49,491 nt of DNA from Bacillota bacterium (GTDB taxonomy: Bacteria; Bacillota; Limnochordia; DTU080). The notes under the pieces are model-generated. The model was not told the origin of the DNA. It did not search any database and worked only from the letters and a program-made list of their open reading frames with translations. The stretch spans positions 1 through 49,491 of the forward strand of contig DULU01000035.1 of assembly GCA_012840225.1 (NCBI GenBank), written 5' to 3'. A program made the translations under genes and the position numbers. Positions 14,991 through 23,038 of this stretch are shown here, piece by piece. Positions within the stretch are counted from its first letter, which is position 1. Each line of letters opens with the position of its first letter.

Positions 14991-15944
14991 TCAGCCGGAA
15001 AGCCTATATTGGGCAATATATTGCTCGAAATCCCATTCATGGAAAAATTTGCGGGCGGCGTTCATGCCTGAGGCAAAAAGCAGATCACGCTGGGTGTCGG
15101 TGATATCGAAGTCGGTGGCCTGCACCCCAAGAGTAGGTATGGAAATGGTGCGCTTAAACTGCGCTTCTTCTATATAGCGGGCGTCGTGGGCTTCCATCAT
15201 GGTGGAGAATAGAGCGCCGAACATGGATACCGGCCCGTAGATCTGATGCGGTTTGCCTTCCTTCGGCTCCACAAGGCGAAAGCCGAAGGTAGGCCAGGGG
15301 GGGACATGCCCCGGTGGGGCGTCGAAAAGCCATACCGGGAAGTTGCTCAATATGCCGCCGTCCACCACTATGCTCCTGCCGCTTTGCCCTCTGATCTTTA
15401 CCGGCTTGTAAAAGAAAGGAATGGCTGTGCTCATCCTGACAGCCAAAGCCACCGGCAGGTCATCCGGGTTCTTTCCGTATATTTTATAATCCCCGGGCAG
15501 CACCAACATGCGCCCGAGCGAAATATCGGAGGCAATCACCTGCAACTTATACATGTATTTGGGGTTGGTCTCGCCGGGAATGCGCAGGTCTCTAAAGGTA
15601 TAAACCTGACGGGCGGCCAATAGGTCCGCCAGCCATTCCTCCAGAAAGCGGCCTTGGTATAAGCCCAGGCATATCCCGATGCTTAAGAGCGGGCCGATTA
15701 TGGGAACCCGTTTTAGCAGGGTGGGGTCGCAGAAGTCGGAGAATTTCAGCGCCTTCATGAGCCGGTATATTTCCCCGGCGGTATATCCGGCAGCTACCAG
15801 GGCGCCTACCAGGGCTCCGGCCGATGATCCGGCCACATTCTGCCATTGATAGCCTAAAGATTCGGCATAATATAATGCACCAACCAAGCCGATGCCTTTC
15901 ACTCCGCCACCCTCAAATACGGCATCGGCTTTTCTCTGCGGCAT
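14991..15944 (-). CDS. patatin-like phospholipase family protein
   Basis: A 317-residue serine lipid acyl hydrolase. The oxyanion-hole motif FEGGGVKGIG lies about residues 10-19. The nucleophile elbow GSSAG has the serine near residue 41. The dyad aspartate is in VVDGGILSNFPVW, near residue 195, so all catalytic features are present. No signal peptide is visible, so it should act inside the cell or be recruited to the membrane. A very good ribosome binding site (AGGAGGAG) stands before the ATG. It is convergent with the DUF697-like gene and divergent from the TM1266 regulator. The substrate is not predictable. Confidence 0.9.
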   Translation of the reverse strand: MPQRKADAVFEGGGVKGIGLVGALYYAESLGYQWQNVAGSSAGALVGALVAAGYTAGEIYRLMKALKFSDFCDPTLLKRVPIIGPLLSIGICLGLYQGRFLEEWLADLLAARQVYTFRDLRIPGETNPKYMYKLQVIASDISLGRMLVLPGDYKIYGKNPDDLPVALAVRMSTAIPFFYKPVKIRGQSGRSIVVDGGILSNFPVWLFDAPPGHVPPWPTFGFRLVEPKEGKPHQIYGPVSMFGALFSTMMEAHDARYIEEAQFKRTISIPTLGVQATDFDITDTQRDLLFASGMNAARKFFHEWDFEQYIAQYRLSG

Positions 15945-16255
15945 ATGGCTCCTCCTATCAGTGAACCGGCGGCCCGGCCGGTGCCCTGGTTGGCGACTCG
16001 GCCGGCGACCTGGCCGGCTGTTTCAGGCATATCTATATGGCACGATAATAATAATTACCACTCGATGGTGAACAATATGAGATAGTAATTATATACATAC
16101 TTGATGATTTCCTTTTCTTACCGTCGTGATAGGCGACGAAAATTTCTACCCCATCATATGCAGGAGTGGTGGAGTTTAGGCCGGCCAAGGTGGAAAAGCT
16201 ATATCCACCACACTTTTTGCCGGTGTGGTTCAGCTTGTCCGGGAAGGAGCCGATC
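15945..16255. other. 311-base divergent intergenic region
   Basis: Near the patatin end are short repeats of CCGGC and GGCGAC (about 15960-16020). The middle is AT-rich, with TAATTAC and GTAATTA arms about 30 bases apart (about 16052-16091). Further on are two small hairpins, CGTCG/CGACG near 16130 and CCACAC/GGTGTGG near 16208-16228. No small gene is supported. It should contain promoters for both neighbours. Confidence 0.35.
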
Positions 16256-16516
16256 ATGACAGGAAACAGATACCTGGGAGCTTTGGTGCTGATCATAGAC
16301 GACAGGCATCAGGTGGTGCCTGAGGTGCAAGCTATTTTAACCGATTACGGGGACATCATCATCGGGCGGATGGGCATACCCCGCCGGCCGGTCGGGCACT
16401 GTGTCATCACCGTGGCTGTGGAAGGCGGCCCGGTGCTGATCGATAATCTGATTAAAGCCCTGAAGGCCATCAAAGGTGTGCAGGTGGGAGCCACGGTGGT
16501 GGAGCTGGAAGATTAG
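16256..16516 (+). CDS. TM1266-type iron-only hydrogenase system regulator family protein
   Basis: The 86-residue product has the ACT/NikR-C-like ferredoxin fold pattern of the TM1266 family: LGALVLIIDDR, VPEVQAILTDYGDIIIGRMGIPRR, CVITVAVEGG, and IKALKAIKGVQVGATVVEL. The family is annotated as a putative regulator of [FeFe]-hydrogenase maturation because members often lie beside hydE/hydG/hydF. It has no DNA-binding domain here. ATG 16256 is set by AAGGAG six bases upstream. The frame is open further back to 16166 without support. No hydrogenase gene is in this window, so the gene is separated from its usual context. A terminator follows. Confidence 0.75.
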   Translation: MTGNRYLGALVLIIDDRHQVVPEVQAILTDYGDIIIGRMGIPRRPVGHCVITVAVEGGPVLIDNLIKALKAIKGVQVGATVVELED

Positions 16517-16604
16517 CAGAGCCGGCAGAATAGCCGGCAACCAACCGGTCCATGGTGATAGGCCGTCGATATACAGTCAGGTTTGGTCCAGTTTGGTCCG
16601 GATT

Positions 16605-16630
16605 GGCCGGCTTCCGGTCGGCCGTTTTTT
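16605..16630 (+). terminator. Rho-independent terminator
   Basis: GGCCG (16605-16609) pairs with CGGCC (16619-16623) around a nine-base loop, followed by GTTTTTT. It lies 90 bases after the TM1266-type gene. A GTTTGGTCC direct repeat sits just upstream. Confidence 0.7.
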
Positions 16631-16760
16631 AACTTTTCACCTTATAACCTTTCTTTTTTAGCAGGCTTGGCTAAATTACCAGCGAAAAGATCAATAACGA
16701 TACCGTCAAGGTGCCGATAAAGCATCTATTCTCAATCTATGGAAAGGAAGTCAATGTGCC

Positions 16761-17603
16761 ATGCAGCCATGTTTGTGGACGGATATGTTTGACGATCTGG
16801 AACCTGAAGAAGCGGTGCGGATCTGCGGGGAGGCCGGTTTCCGCCTGGTGGAGTTCGGCTGCAGCCACGAAGCCAAATATCTGGAAGGAAATGAGCGGGA
16901 AGGCGAGCGACTGGCCGGCATCAAGCAGGCAGCGGAGAAAGCCGGAGTGCAAATATTGCAGATGCACGGGCGCTTGTTCAACCTCTGCGGGGCCGATGCC
17001 GAAGCCAACATCGCCTGGGCGCACCGCTCCATAAGAAGAGCGGCGGAACTGGGCGTGCGGTGGGTGGTATTACATCCCGGCTCGAGCGAAAATTATGGGG
17101 CCGATGTTGAGGAGATGGAGTGGGTGCGCGCCCGCAATGTGGAGGTGTTTCGCTCATTTGCCAAGACGGCCGCCGAGGTGGGTGTGGGTATCGCTATAGA
17201 GAATATGTCCATGAAAAAGCATCGCTTCGGCGCCATGGTAGGCGATTTGCTTTGGCTGTTGGAGCAGTTGGCCGGCAGTCGGGTCGGTATTTGCTGGGAT
17301 ACCGGGCATGCACAACTGTCGCAGCTTAACCAAGCAGTGGCGGTGAAAACCCTTGGGAGCCGGCTGGTGGCTTTACATATTGATGATAACGACGGCCTCT
17401 CCGATAAGCACTGGACTCCGCTGCGCGGCAGTGTCAAATGGCCGGAATTTATGTCCGCCTTGAGGAGCATTGGCTTCACGGGGCCGTTCAACCTGGAGGT
17501 ACCCGGAGAGCGCAACGTAACTCCCCTTCCGGCCCGGCCGGCCAAAGCCCGCTATTTATATGAACTATGCCGCTACATGCTTAGCCCGGCTTTCGGCGCC
17601 TAG
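16761..17603 (+). CDS. sugar phosphate isomerase/epimerase (xylose-isomerase-like TIM barrel)
   Basis: A 280-residue AP_endonuc_2-fold TIM barrel. The barrel metal-site pattern is visible: a glutamate in VGIAIENMSM (about residue 145), Asp and His in GICWDTGHAQLS (about 185), His and Asp in LVALHIDDNDGLSDKHW (about 210), and Glu in FNLEVPGE (about 250). Members isomerise or epimerise sugars, inositols or hydroxypyruvate, using a divalent metal. The specific substrate is unclear. AAGGAAG lies ten bases before ATG 16761. The last four bases overlap the end of the convergent deacetylase-like gene. Confidence 0.83.
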   Translation: MQPCLWTDMFDDLEPEEAVRICGEAGFRLVEFGCSHEAKYLEGNEREGERLAGIKQAAEKAGVQILQMHGRLFNLCGADAEANIAWAHRSIRRAAELGVRWVVLHPGSSENYGADVEEMEWVRARNVEVFRSFAKTAAEVGVGIAIENMSMKKHRFGAMVGDLLWLLEQLAGSRVGICWDTGHAQLSQLNQAVAVKTLGSRLVALHIDDNDGLSDKHWTPLRGSVKWPEFMSALRSIGFTGPFNLEVPGERNVTPLPARPAKARYLYELCRYMLSPAFGA

Positions 17604-19186
17604 ACAACCGGTTGGAGGTCGAGGCGGATCGTATCCCGCTCGCCCTGAATATCCTTTCCTCTTATGTTAAGGCGTAATAAACCCATCCCACGGCCGCCGG
17701 GCAGATAGGGTAAATACTCTTCATCTTCGACCCGGAGTTTCCCTCCGGTCGCTGTCACTCGGTGTGGTGGGGCCGGCAGTTCTACCAAGAGGGGCTGCCG
17801 GCCATAAACCTCTACGCTGATCTCCAGGCTTTCTTGGTTTATTTTCATATCGAAGAGGTGACAGGAACCTTTTTCCCGTTTAACCAGAGGAGGATGCTCC
17901 CAGGTGGCTCCTTCCGCAATGCAGGTTCCTTTCGCCGGGCGAGCGTCAATGACCAACAGATGCCGCCCTTTGGTGATTCCGCTGAGGCCGATCAACTGGT
18001 AGCCGTCGGGGTCCGGATCAGATATGGCGATCAGCCGCAAAGTGGAGGAAAAGACGGCAAGAGGCGGAGTTCCGTGTCCCCGATGGGCCTGACCACCAGC
18101 CTGGTGGTGGGCCGGGCGGCGCAGTTTAAGCCACAAGGGTGAGCCTGCGGTCAGGGTCTCAGCTTCCGCCGGTATTTGGGTGGCATCCAGAACTATTTTC
18201 ACTGCCTCTCCATCCGCATCCACGACGTCGGTTTGGCGCAGGGTGACGAAGCGGCTGAAAACCCACTGTGTGAAGCATTCCCGGGTGTCGGCGGCCAACA
18301 TCTGCGCACCGGAGGCAGCTGTGTTGCTCAGATAGTGCACCCATTTCTCCAAGACCTCATGATGGCGGCTTGGATCCTCAGCCAACAGGTTGGGCCAGTG
18401 GATGCCGCAGATCGGCCCGCGCTCGGGCTGTTCCGGTACAGTAGACCAGCTGTCCCAGGGCACGCCGTTCCGCCCTCTGTCTATCACCAGCAAACCGTGT
18501 TCAAAGCCGCCGTCGGGAGCCGCCAGGGGACTGAAATGATGGAAGCCGCCCCGGAAAGGCGTGGAGACAAATTCCACGCCGGCCTGTCTAAACAGTGCCC
18601 CCGTGGAGTCGGGGTCCTCGGCATCGAAATAATAATTGAAAGCACAGGGTACGGCCGATACGGGCGGTCTGTGGCCGGCGGCCGGACCGAGATCATACTG
18701 ATCGAGGATGGCTTGAAACACCTCGATGTGCTTTTCCAACACCGGGCGGGGCCAGCGCCGATTATGCCGGGCGCTGTACCATTCGGCTCTGATGCGCTCT
18801 CCGTTTTCCCAGTGTTCATGACCCACGCCGTGCATGGTCAGCTCGATATAAGGCGCCCGCTGCCTGAATATGGCGGCGGCTTCGTCGCTCCAGGATCCGA
18901 TCCTGCTGCTGTTGTCCCAGGCCGCCCCGGCTGCCGTGCTGGTAGGACAGGTGGCACAGATGTTGGTCTTGTCCCATTCGCAAAGGACCATGGCGGCCTG
19001 CGGTCGCATGCCCAGGCGTTCCCCCAGCTCGGTGATGGCGTAATAGTCTGCCGGACCCATCAGCCGGTTAACCCCGGCCCTGAAGGGCCCACCGCTCTCG
19101 GCCAAACTCCAACCTTCGCGCCAGCCCACATCGTCAATTACCAGTTGCACGGCGGTAGGAATCGCTATTTTCAGCAAGCCGGCCAT
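17600..19186 (-). CDS. putative polysaccharide deacetylase-like (NodB-fold) protein
   Basis: The 528-residue product begins with a TIM-barrel-like region resembling the glycoside hydrolase/deacetylase superfamily. LVIDDVGWREGW supplies an Asp pair at the first strand. IELTMHGVGHEHWENG supplies a His-x3-His pair, the arrangement by which carbohydrate esterase 4 and DUF2334 proteins bind metal. FVSTPFRGGFHH and GIHWPNLL may be later barrel segments. From about residue 300 there is a beta-rich region with no family I recognise, perhaps a carbohydrate-binding or jelly-roll module. There is no signal peptide at this start, so a cytoplasmic location is implied. It sits alone on its strand between a TIM-barrel isomerase and a SIMPL gene. 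Enzyme activity is inferred only. Confidence 0.5.
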   Translation of the reverse strand: MAGLLKIAIPTAVQLVIDDVGWREGWSLAESGGPFRAGVNRLMGPADYYAITELGERLGMRPQAAMVLCEWDKTNICATCPTSTAAGAAWDNSSRIGSWSDEAAAIFRQRAPYIELTMHGVGHEHWENGERIRAEWYSARHNRRWPRPVLEKHIEVFQAILDQYDLGPAAGHRPPVSAVPCAFNYYFDAEDPDSTGALFRQAGVEFVSTPFRGGFHHFSPLAAPDGGFEHGLLVIDRGRNGVPWDSWSTVPEQPERGPICGIHWPNLLAEDPSRHHEVLEKWVHYLSNTAASGAQMLAADTRECFTQWVFSRFVTLRQTDVVDADGEAVKIVLDATQIPAEAETLTAGSPLWLKLRRPAHHQAGGQAHRGHGTPPLAVFSSTLRLIAISDPDPDGYQLIGLSGITKGRHLLVIDARPAKGTCIAEGATWEHPPLVKREKGSCHLFDMKINQESLEISVEVYGRQPLLVELPAPPHRVTATGGKLRVEDEEYLPYLPGGRGMGLLRLNIRGKDIQGERDTIRLDLQPVV

Positions 19187-19367
19187 CCCCTTTGCTCCCC
19201 TTATTTGCTCCTCATTGATGTAACTGTTTCACCTGGACAATTATATCATGTTTTCCAGTCTTCCATATCCCGGAGCAAACATGGATGGCGGAGCAGTAAT
19301 TGTCAAAAGGATCTTATCGCCGCCATCAAGAATCCAAAAATCAAAAGAAATTGCGGGGTGAGTTGAC

Positions 19368-20078
19368 ATGAAGGAAAAATATATACCGGCAGCCATCTTG
19401 GGAGGACTGTTGGCTCTGGGCATGCTGCTGGCAGGGATGCAGCTGCCCGACGCCGTGACTGCCTGGAAGAAAGCCGACCGTGTTGTCACTGTGAAGGGAC
19501 TGGCCGAGCGGGAAGTACGGGCCGATCTGGTACTTTGGCCGCTCAGCTATACCGTCAATGCCCACACCTTGGAAGGCCTGTATAACGGGCAAAACCAGTC
19601 GGAAGCCAAGATCCGATCCTTTTTGACGGCGAACGGTTTTACCCCGGAAGAGATCAGCACCGTGCCGTTGCAGGTCAGGGACACATGGTCCGACTATTAC
19701 GGTGACCATAAGCCTGAGGAGCGTTACCGGGGTGAAGGGGTCGTCCTGGTGCGCACCACCCAGGTCGACCGGGTGCTGGAAGTGATGCCGAAAACCAGCG
19801 ACCTGATCAAAGAAGGGGTGTTGCTTTCGGTCAACTATCAATACCGGCCACAATTTCTTTTTACCGGGCTGAATGACATCAAACCCGACATGATCGCCGA
19901 AGCTACCCAAAATGCCCGCCAAGCCGCCGAACAATTTGCCCAGGATTCCGGGAGCCGCGTGGGCAAGATCCGCTCGGCGCAACAGGGTTATTTTTCCATT
20001 GAAGATCTGGACAGCTTCACTCAGGATGTGAAAAAAGTACGGGTGGTCACCACCATAGAATTCTATGTGCTGGACTAA
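19368..20078 (+). CDS. SIMPL domain (DUF541) protein, membrane-anchored
   Basis: A 236-residue protein. One N-terminal hydrophobic segment (YIPAAILGGLLALGMLLAGMQL) is either a signal anchor or an uncleaved signal peptide, followed by a single SIMPL domain. Family features are VVTVKGLAEREVRADLVLWPL at the start of the domain, the SEAKIRSFLTANGFTPEEI helix, and the C-terminal ATQNARQAAEQFAQDSGSRVGKIRSAQQG segment. Bacterial SIMPL proteins are envelope proteins; examples such as BP26 of Brucella form large assemblies. The precise role is unknown. It is followed after 15 bases by the dipeptidase and is probably co-transcribed with it. Confidence 0.85.
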   Translation: MKEKYIPAAILGGLLALGMLLAGMQLPDAVTAWKKADRVVTVKGLAEREVRADLVLWPLSYTVNAHTLEGLYNGQNQSEAKIRSFLTANGFTPEEISTVPLQVRDTWSDYYGDHKPEERYRGEGVVLVRTTQVDRVLEVMPKTSDLIKEGVLLSVNYQYRPQFLFTGLNDIKPDMIAEATQNARQAAEQFAQDSGSRVGKIRSAQQGYFSIEDLDSFTQDVKKVRVVTTIEFYVLD

Positions 20079-20093
20079 GAAAGGAGTGCGGAG

Positions 20094-21209
20094 TTGGAGC
20101 GGGAGCGGGAGCCGGAGTTGGAGTTGGGTGATGATTATAGAACCTTTCATAATGAGACCATGGTGATCGATTCCCATAACGACACCATCGTCAGGCACTT
20201 GCGCAACCGCCTGCATTTGGCCGGGTGCGGGCGAGAGGTGCCTTCGGCGCCGGAGGCGAGTTGGGAGCCGTGGGAGGCGAGCGTGGTCGTCCGCTATGAC
20301 GGCAGGCCGGTGAGCGAACCCGAGAGCTCTTTGCAGCTGACCATGCCAAAAATAAAGGCCGGCGGCATCGACGTATTATATTGCGCTGTAGACGTGACCA
20401 GGGCCTGGAAAAGCCACCTGCCTTACCTCCTCGATGCCTTCGGCTATTTTTACCGCGAGCTTGAGGAAGCGGACGGGGAAGGCGGGGACGGGGAAGGCGG
20501 GGACGGAGCCGGCGGGCTGGTGCCGGTGACCACTGCAGCCGGTATGCAGGCCGCCAAGGATACCGGCCGGGTGGCGGCCGTGCTGGCAGTGGAGAATGCC
20601 GATGCCCTCGAAGGCAGCTTATATATCCCGCACCTCCTATATCGGCTGGGGGTCAGGGTGATGGGATTGACGCACAATCCCAGGGCGGATGCCGCCGACG
20701 GTAACGGGGAGCCGGCCGGAGGCGGCCTTACCGGTTTCGGACGCCGCCTGGTGCAAGAACTGAACCGTCTGGGCATGCTGATCGATGTTTCACATATCAG
20801 CCGGCGAGGCTTCTGGGATGTGGTAGAACAGAGCACGGCGCCGGTCATTGCCTCGCATAGCTGCTGCGCCGCCTTATGCCCTCATTCCCGCAATCTGGAC
20901 GACGACCAACTGCGGGCTTTGGCGCAAAATGGGGGTGTAGTGGGCATCACTTTCGTCCCCATGTTTGTTGATGACGATAAGCCGACCTTTTCCCGCCTGC
21001 TCGATCATTTTTGCCACGCCGTGGAGATCGCCGGCATCGATCATGTCGGGCTAGGTTCCGATTTCGACGGCGGCGGGGACCTATTGGCCGATGCGGCCGC
21101 CATGCCGTCCATCACCAAAGGACTCTTCGAGAGAGGCTTCAGCCGCGAGGAAGTAGCCAAGATTCTCGGCGGTAACCACCGGCGCGTGTTTGCTCAGGTA
21201 TGCGGGTAA
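20094..21209 (+). CDS. membrane dipeptidase (peptidase family M19)
   Basis: A zinc dipeptidase of the renal-dipeptidase family, 371 residues. The first metal motif DSHNDTI is near residue 25. Later motifs are VAAVLAVENADAL, VRVMGLTHNPRADA, GMLIDVSHISRRGFWDV, VIASHSCCAALCPHSRNLDDDQL and HVGLGSDFDGG. The start is TTG 20094, with AAGGAG seven bases upstream. Two low-complexity stretches stand out: an EREREPELELG N-terminus encoded by hexanucleotide repeats, and a GEGGDGEGGDGAGG loop near 20470-20515. No signal peptide is present, so it should act on peptides or D-amino-acid dipeptides in the cytoplasm. Confidence 0.9.
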   Translation: MEREREPELELGDDYRTFHNETMVIDSHNDTIVRHLRNRLHLAGCGREVPSAPEASWEPWEASVVVRYDGRPVSEPESSLQLTMPKIKAGGIDVLYCAVDVTRAWKSHLPYLLDAFGYFYRELEEADGEGGDGEGGDGAGGLVPVTTAAGMQAAKDTGRVAAVLAVENADALEGSLYIPHLLYRLGVRVMGLTHNPRADAADGNGEPAGGGLTGFGRRLVQELNRLGMLIDVSHISRRGFWDVVEQSTAPVIASHSCCAALCPHSRNLDDDQLRALAQNGGVVGITFVPMFVDDDKPTFSRLLDHFCHAVEIAGIDHVGLGSDFDGGGDLLADAAAMPSITKGLFERGFSREEVAKILGGNHRRVFAQVCG

Positions 21210-21233
21210 TAATTTGCTAAGGAGCCGACTGCT

Positions 21234-22040
21234 GTGGAAATAATCAACGACTACCAGCCACGGGGTAAATTCAAAGCAGCCCTATTTGACTTCGACGGCA
21301 CCGTCAGCCTGATCCGCCAAGGTTGGCAGGAAGTGATGGAGACCTATTTCACCGATGTCCTGATGCAGGCCTGCGGCTCAGGCGACAGGTCCGCCACGGC
21401 CGCCTATGTACGTAATTTCATAGATGAGCTGACAGGGGTGCAGACCATCTACCAGTGCATTCGATTGGCTGAGGAAGTAGCCGCCTGTGGCGGCCGTCCG
21501 GCTGATCCGCTGGAATATAAGCGGGAATACCACCGCCGCTTGATGCAGAAAATCGAGCATCGCATTCAGGGTCTTAAGGAAGGGCGCATCAAGACCGACG
21601 ATTTGTTGGTGCCGGGCGCGGTGTCGTTTCTCCGGGCTTTACAGGAGCGCGGCGTCGCTCTCTACCTGGCCAGCGGCACCGATGAAATCTATGTGCGCCA
21701 GGAAGCCGAGTTGCTTGGCATCAGCTCATTTTTTGCCGGGAATATCTACGGCGCGTTGGACAACTATAAATCATTTTCCAAGGAAATGGTCATACGGAAA
21801 ATCCTGGCGGAACATGACTATTCGGGCTGTAATCTGTTGGGTGTAGGCGATGGCTATGTGGAGATCCAGAATGTGAAAGCGGCCGGGGGTATGGCGGTGG
21901 GCGTGGCCACGGATGAGCTCGCCTGTATGGAGGTAGACACCTGGAAGCGCCACCGCTTGATCAATGCCGGCGCCGATGTCGTCATCCCCAATTACATAAA
22001 TCTGGAAGAAATCATGGATTACCTCTTCGGCAGCAATTAA
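21234..22040 (+). CDS. HAD superfamily hydrolase (cassette gene 1)
   Basis: A 268-residue HAD phosphatase. Motif I is ALFDFDGTVSLI (about residues 16-27), the second motif lies around ALYLASGTDE, and the acidic motif IV is LLGVGDGYVEIQNVKAAGG. A long helical cap lies between motifs I and II (type C1). GTG 21234 has AAGGAG nine bases upstream. It is followed by the deoxyhypusine-synthase-like and PfkB genes with gaps of only 24 and 14 bases, so the three form one operon. A sugar-phosphate phosphatase role fits this context but is inferred. Confidence 0.88.
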   Translation: MEIINDYQPRGKFKAALFDFDGTVSLIRQGWQEVMETYFTDVLMQACGSGDRSATAAYVRNFIDELTGVQTIYQCIRLAEEVAACGGRPADPLEYKREYHRRLMQKIEHRIQGLKEGRIKTDDLLVPGAVSFLRALQERGVALYLASGTDEIYVRQEAELLGISSFFAGNIYGALDNYKSFSKEMVIRKILAEHDYSGCNLLGVGDGYVEIQNVKAAGGMAVGVATDELACMEVDTWKRHRLINAGADVVIPNYINLEEIMDYLFGSN

Positions 22041-22064
22041 CAAAAAACTGAGTGAGGGATCGCT

Positions 22065-23024
22065 ATGCCTTTTCCGACTTTCGACCGCAGTGTTCTCAAG
22101 TTGAAGCCCCTCTCCGAAAGAGTTCATGACATGGATTTAAGTCACCTGCTTAAGCTGGATGATCCTATACCGCCGTTTTCTCATCCCTTCCTTGATATAT
22201 TAGCCGAGCGGATGCGGGCGGCCAGGGAGCGGAAGGCGGCGGTGATATTCATGATGGGTGCCCATGTCATCAAGGCCGGGGCATCGAACTTCGTCATCGA
22301 GTTGATGAAGCAAGGCTGGGTGACGCACTGTGCCCTGAACGGTGCCGGGGCCATTCATGATTTCGAGTTGGCCCTGATCGGCGCCACTACCGAAAGTGTA
22401 GCCCGCTACATCCGTACCGGCGAATTCGGCATGTGGCAGGAGACGGGCGACATCAACCTGGCAGCTGCCGAAGGATTGAAAGACGGCCTGGGTTTAGGTG
22501 AAGCCGTCGGCCGCATGATCGTCGCCAGGCGTTTTCCCCACAGCGAAAACAGCATATTGGCGACGGGTTACCGCCTGCAGGTGCCGGTGACCGTGCATGT
22601 CTCCATTGGCTGCGATATCATTCACCAGCATCCTTCCTGCGACGGGGCGGTGCTCGGTGCGGCTTCATATCACGACTTCCTGGTATTTGCTCATTCGGTC
22701 TCGAGGCTGGAGGGAGGGGTGTTCATCAATTTCGGGTCGGCCGTTACCGGGCCGGAAGTGTATCTCAAAGCCTTGTCCATGGCCCGCAATGCCGCCGGAC
22801 AGGAGGGTAAGGAGATCAGGCACTTCACGACGGCCGTGTGCGACCTGTATCCCTTGCCCGCAGAAGACTACCGCAACCAGCCCACCAAGGAGGACCATCG
22901 CTATTATTTCCGGCCCTGGAAGACGATACTGGTGCGCACGGTGGCCGACGGCGGTGAAAGCTATTATATACAAGGCGATCACCGCGCCGTCATTCCCAAC
23001 CTGGCCGCCAAGCTGTTGCATTGA
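22065..23024 (+). CDS. deoxyhypusine synthase-like protein (cassette gene 2)
   Basis: The 319-residue product resembles the NAD-binding deoxyhypusine synthase (DHS) fold. Matching parts are AAVIFMMGAHVIKAGASNFVIELMKQG, HCALNGAGAIHDFELALIGATTE in place of the TAGGxEED loop, and IHQHPSCDGAVLGAASYHDFLVF. Real DHS transfers a butylamine from spermidine to eIF5A through an active-site lysine in a KHH motif. Here the corresponding stretch reads INFGSAVTGPEVYLKA, without KHH, so classical DHS chemistry is unlikely. Bacteria have no eIF5A, and some DHS-like proteins are polyamine enzymes. Position between a HAD phosphatase and a RfaE-like kinase points to sugar or nucleotide-sugar chemistry. GAGGGA lies before ATG 22065. 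Confidence 0.72.
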   Translation: MPFPTFDRSVLKLKPLSERVHDMDLSHLLKLDDPIPPFSHPFLDILAERMRAARERKAAVIFMMGAHVIKAGASNFVIELMKQGWVTHCALNGAGAIHDFELALIGATTESVARYIRTGEFGMWQETGDINLAAAEGLKDGLGLGEAVGRMIVARRFPHSENSILATGYRLQVPVTVHVSIGCDIIHQHPSCDGAVLGAASYHDFLVFAHSVSRLEGGVFINFGSAVTGPEVYLKALSMARNAAGQEGKEIRHFTTAVCDLYPLPAEDYRNQPTKEDHRYYFRPWKTILVRTVADGGESYYIQGDHRAVIPNLAAKLLH

Positions 23025-23038
23025 TGCTAAGGAATGGG

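Noticed and set aside
18176-19366. A 396-codon plus-strand frame opposite the deacetylase-like gene
   Set aside because: It has no motifs, while the minus frame has metal-binding patterns and a normal start.
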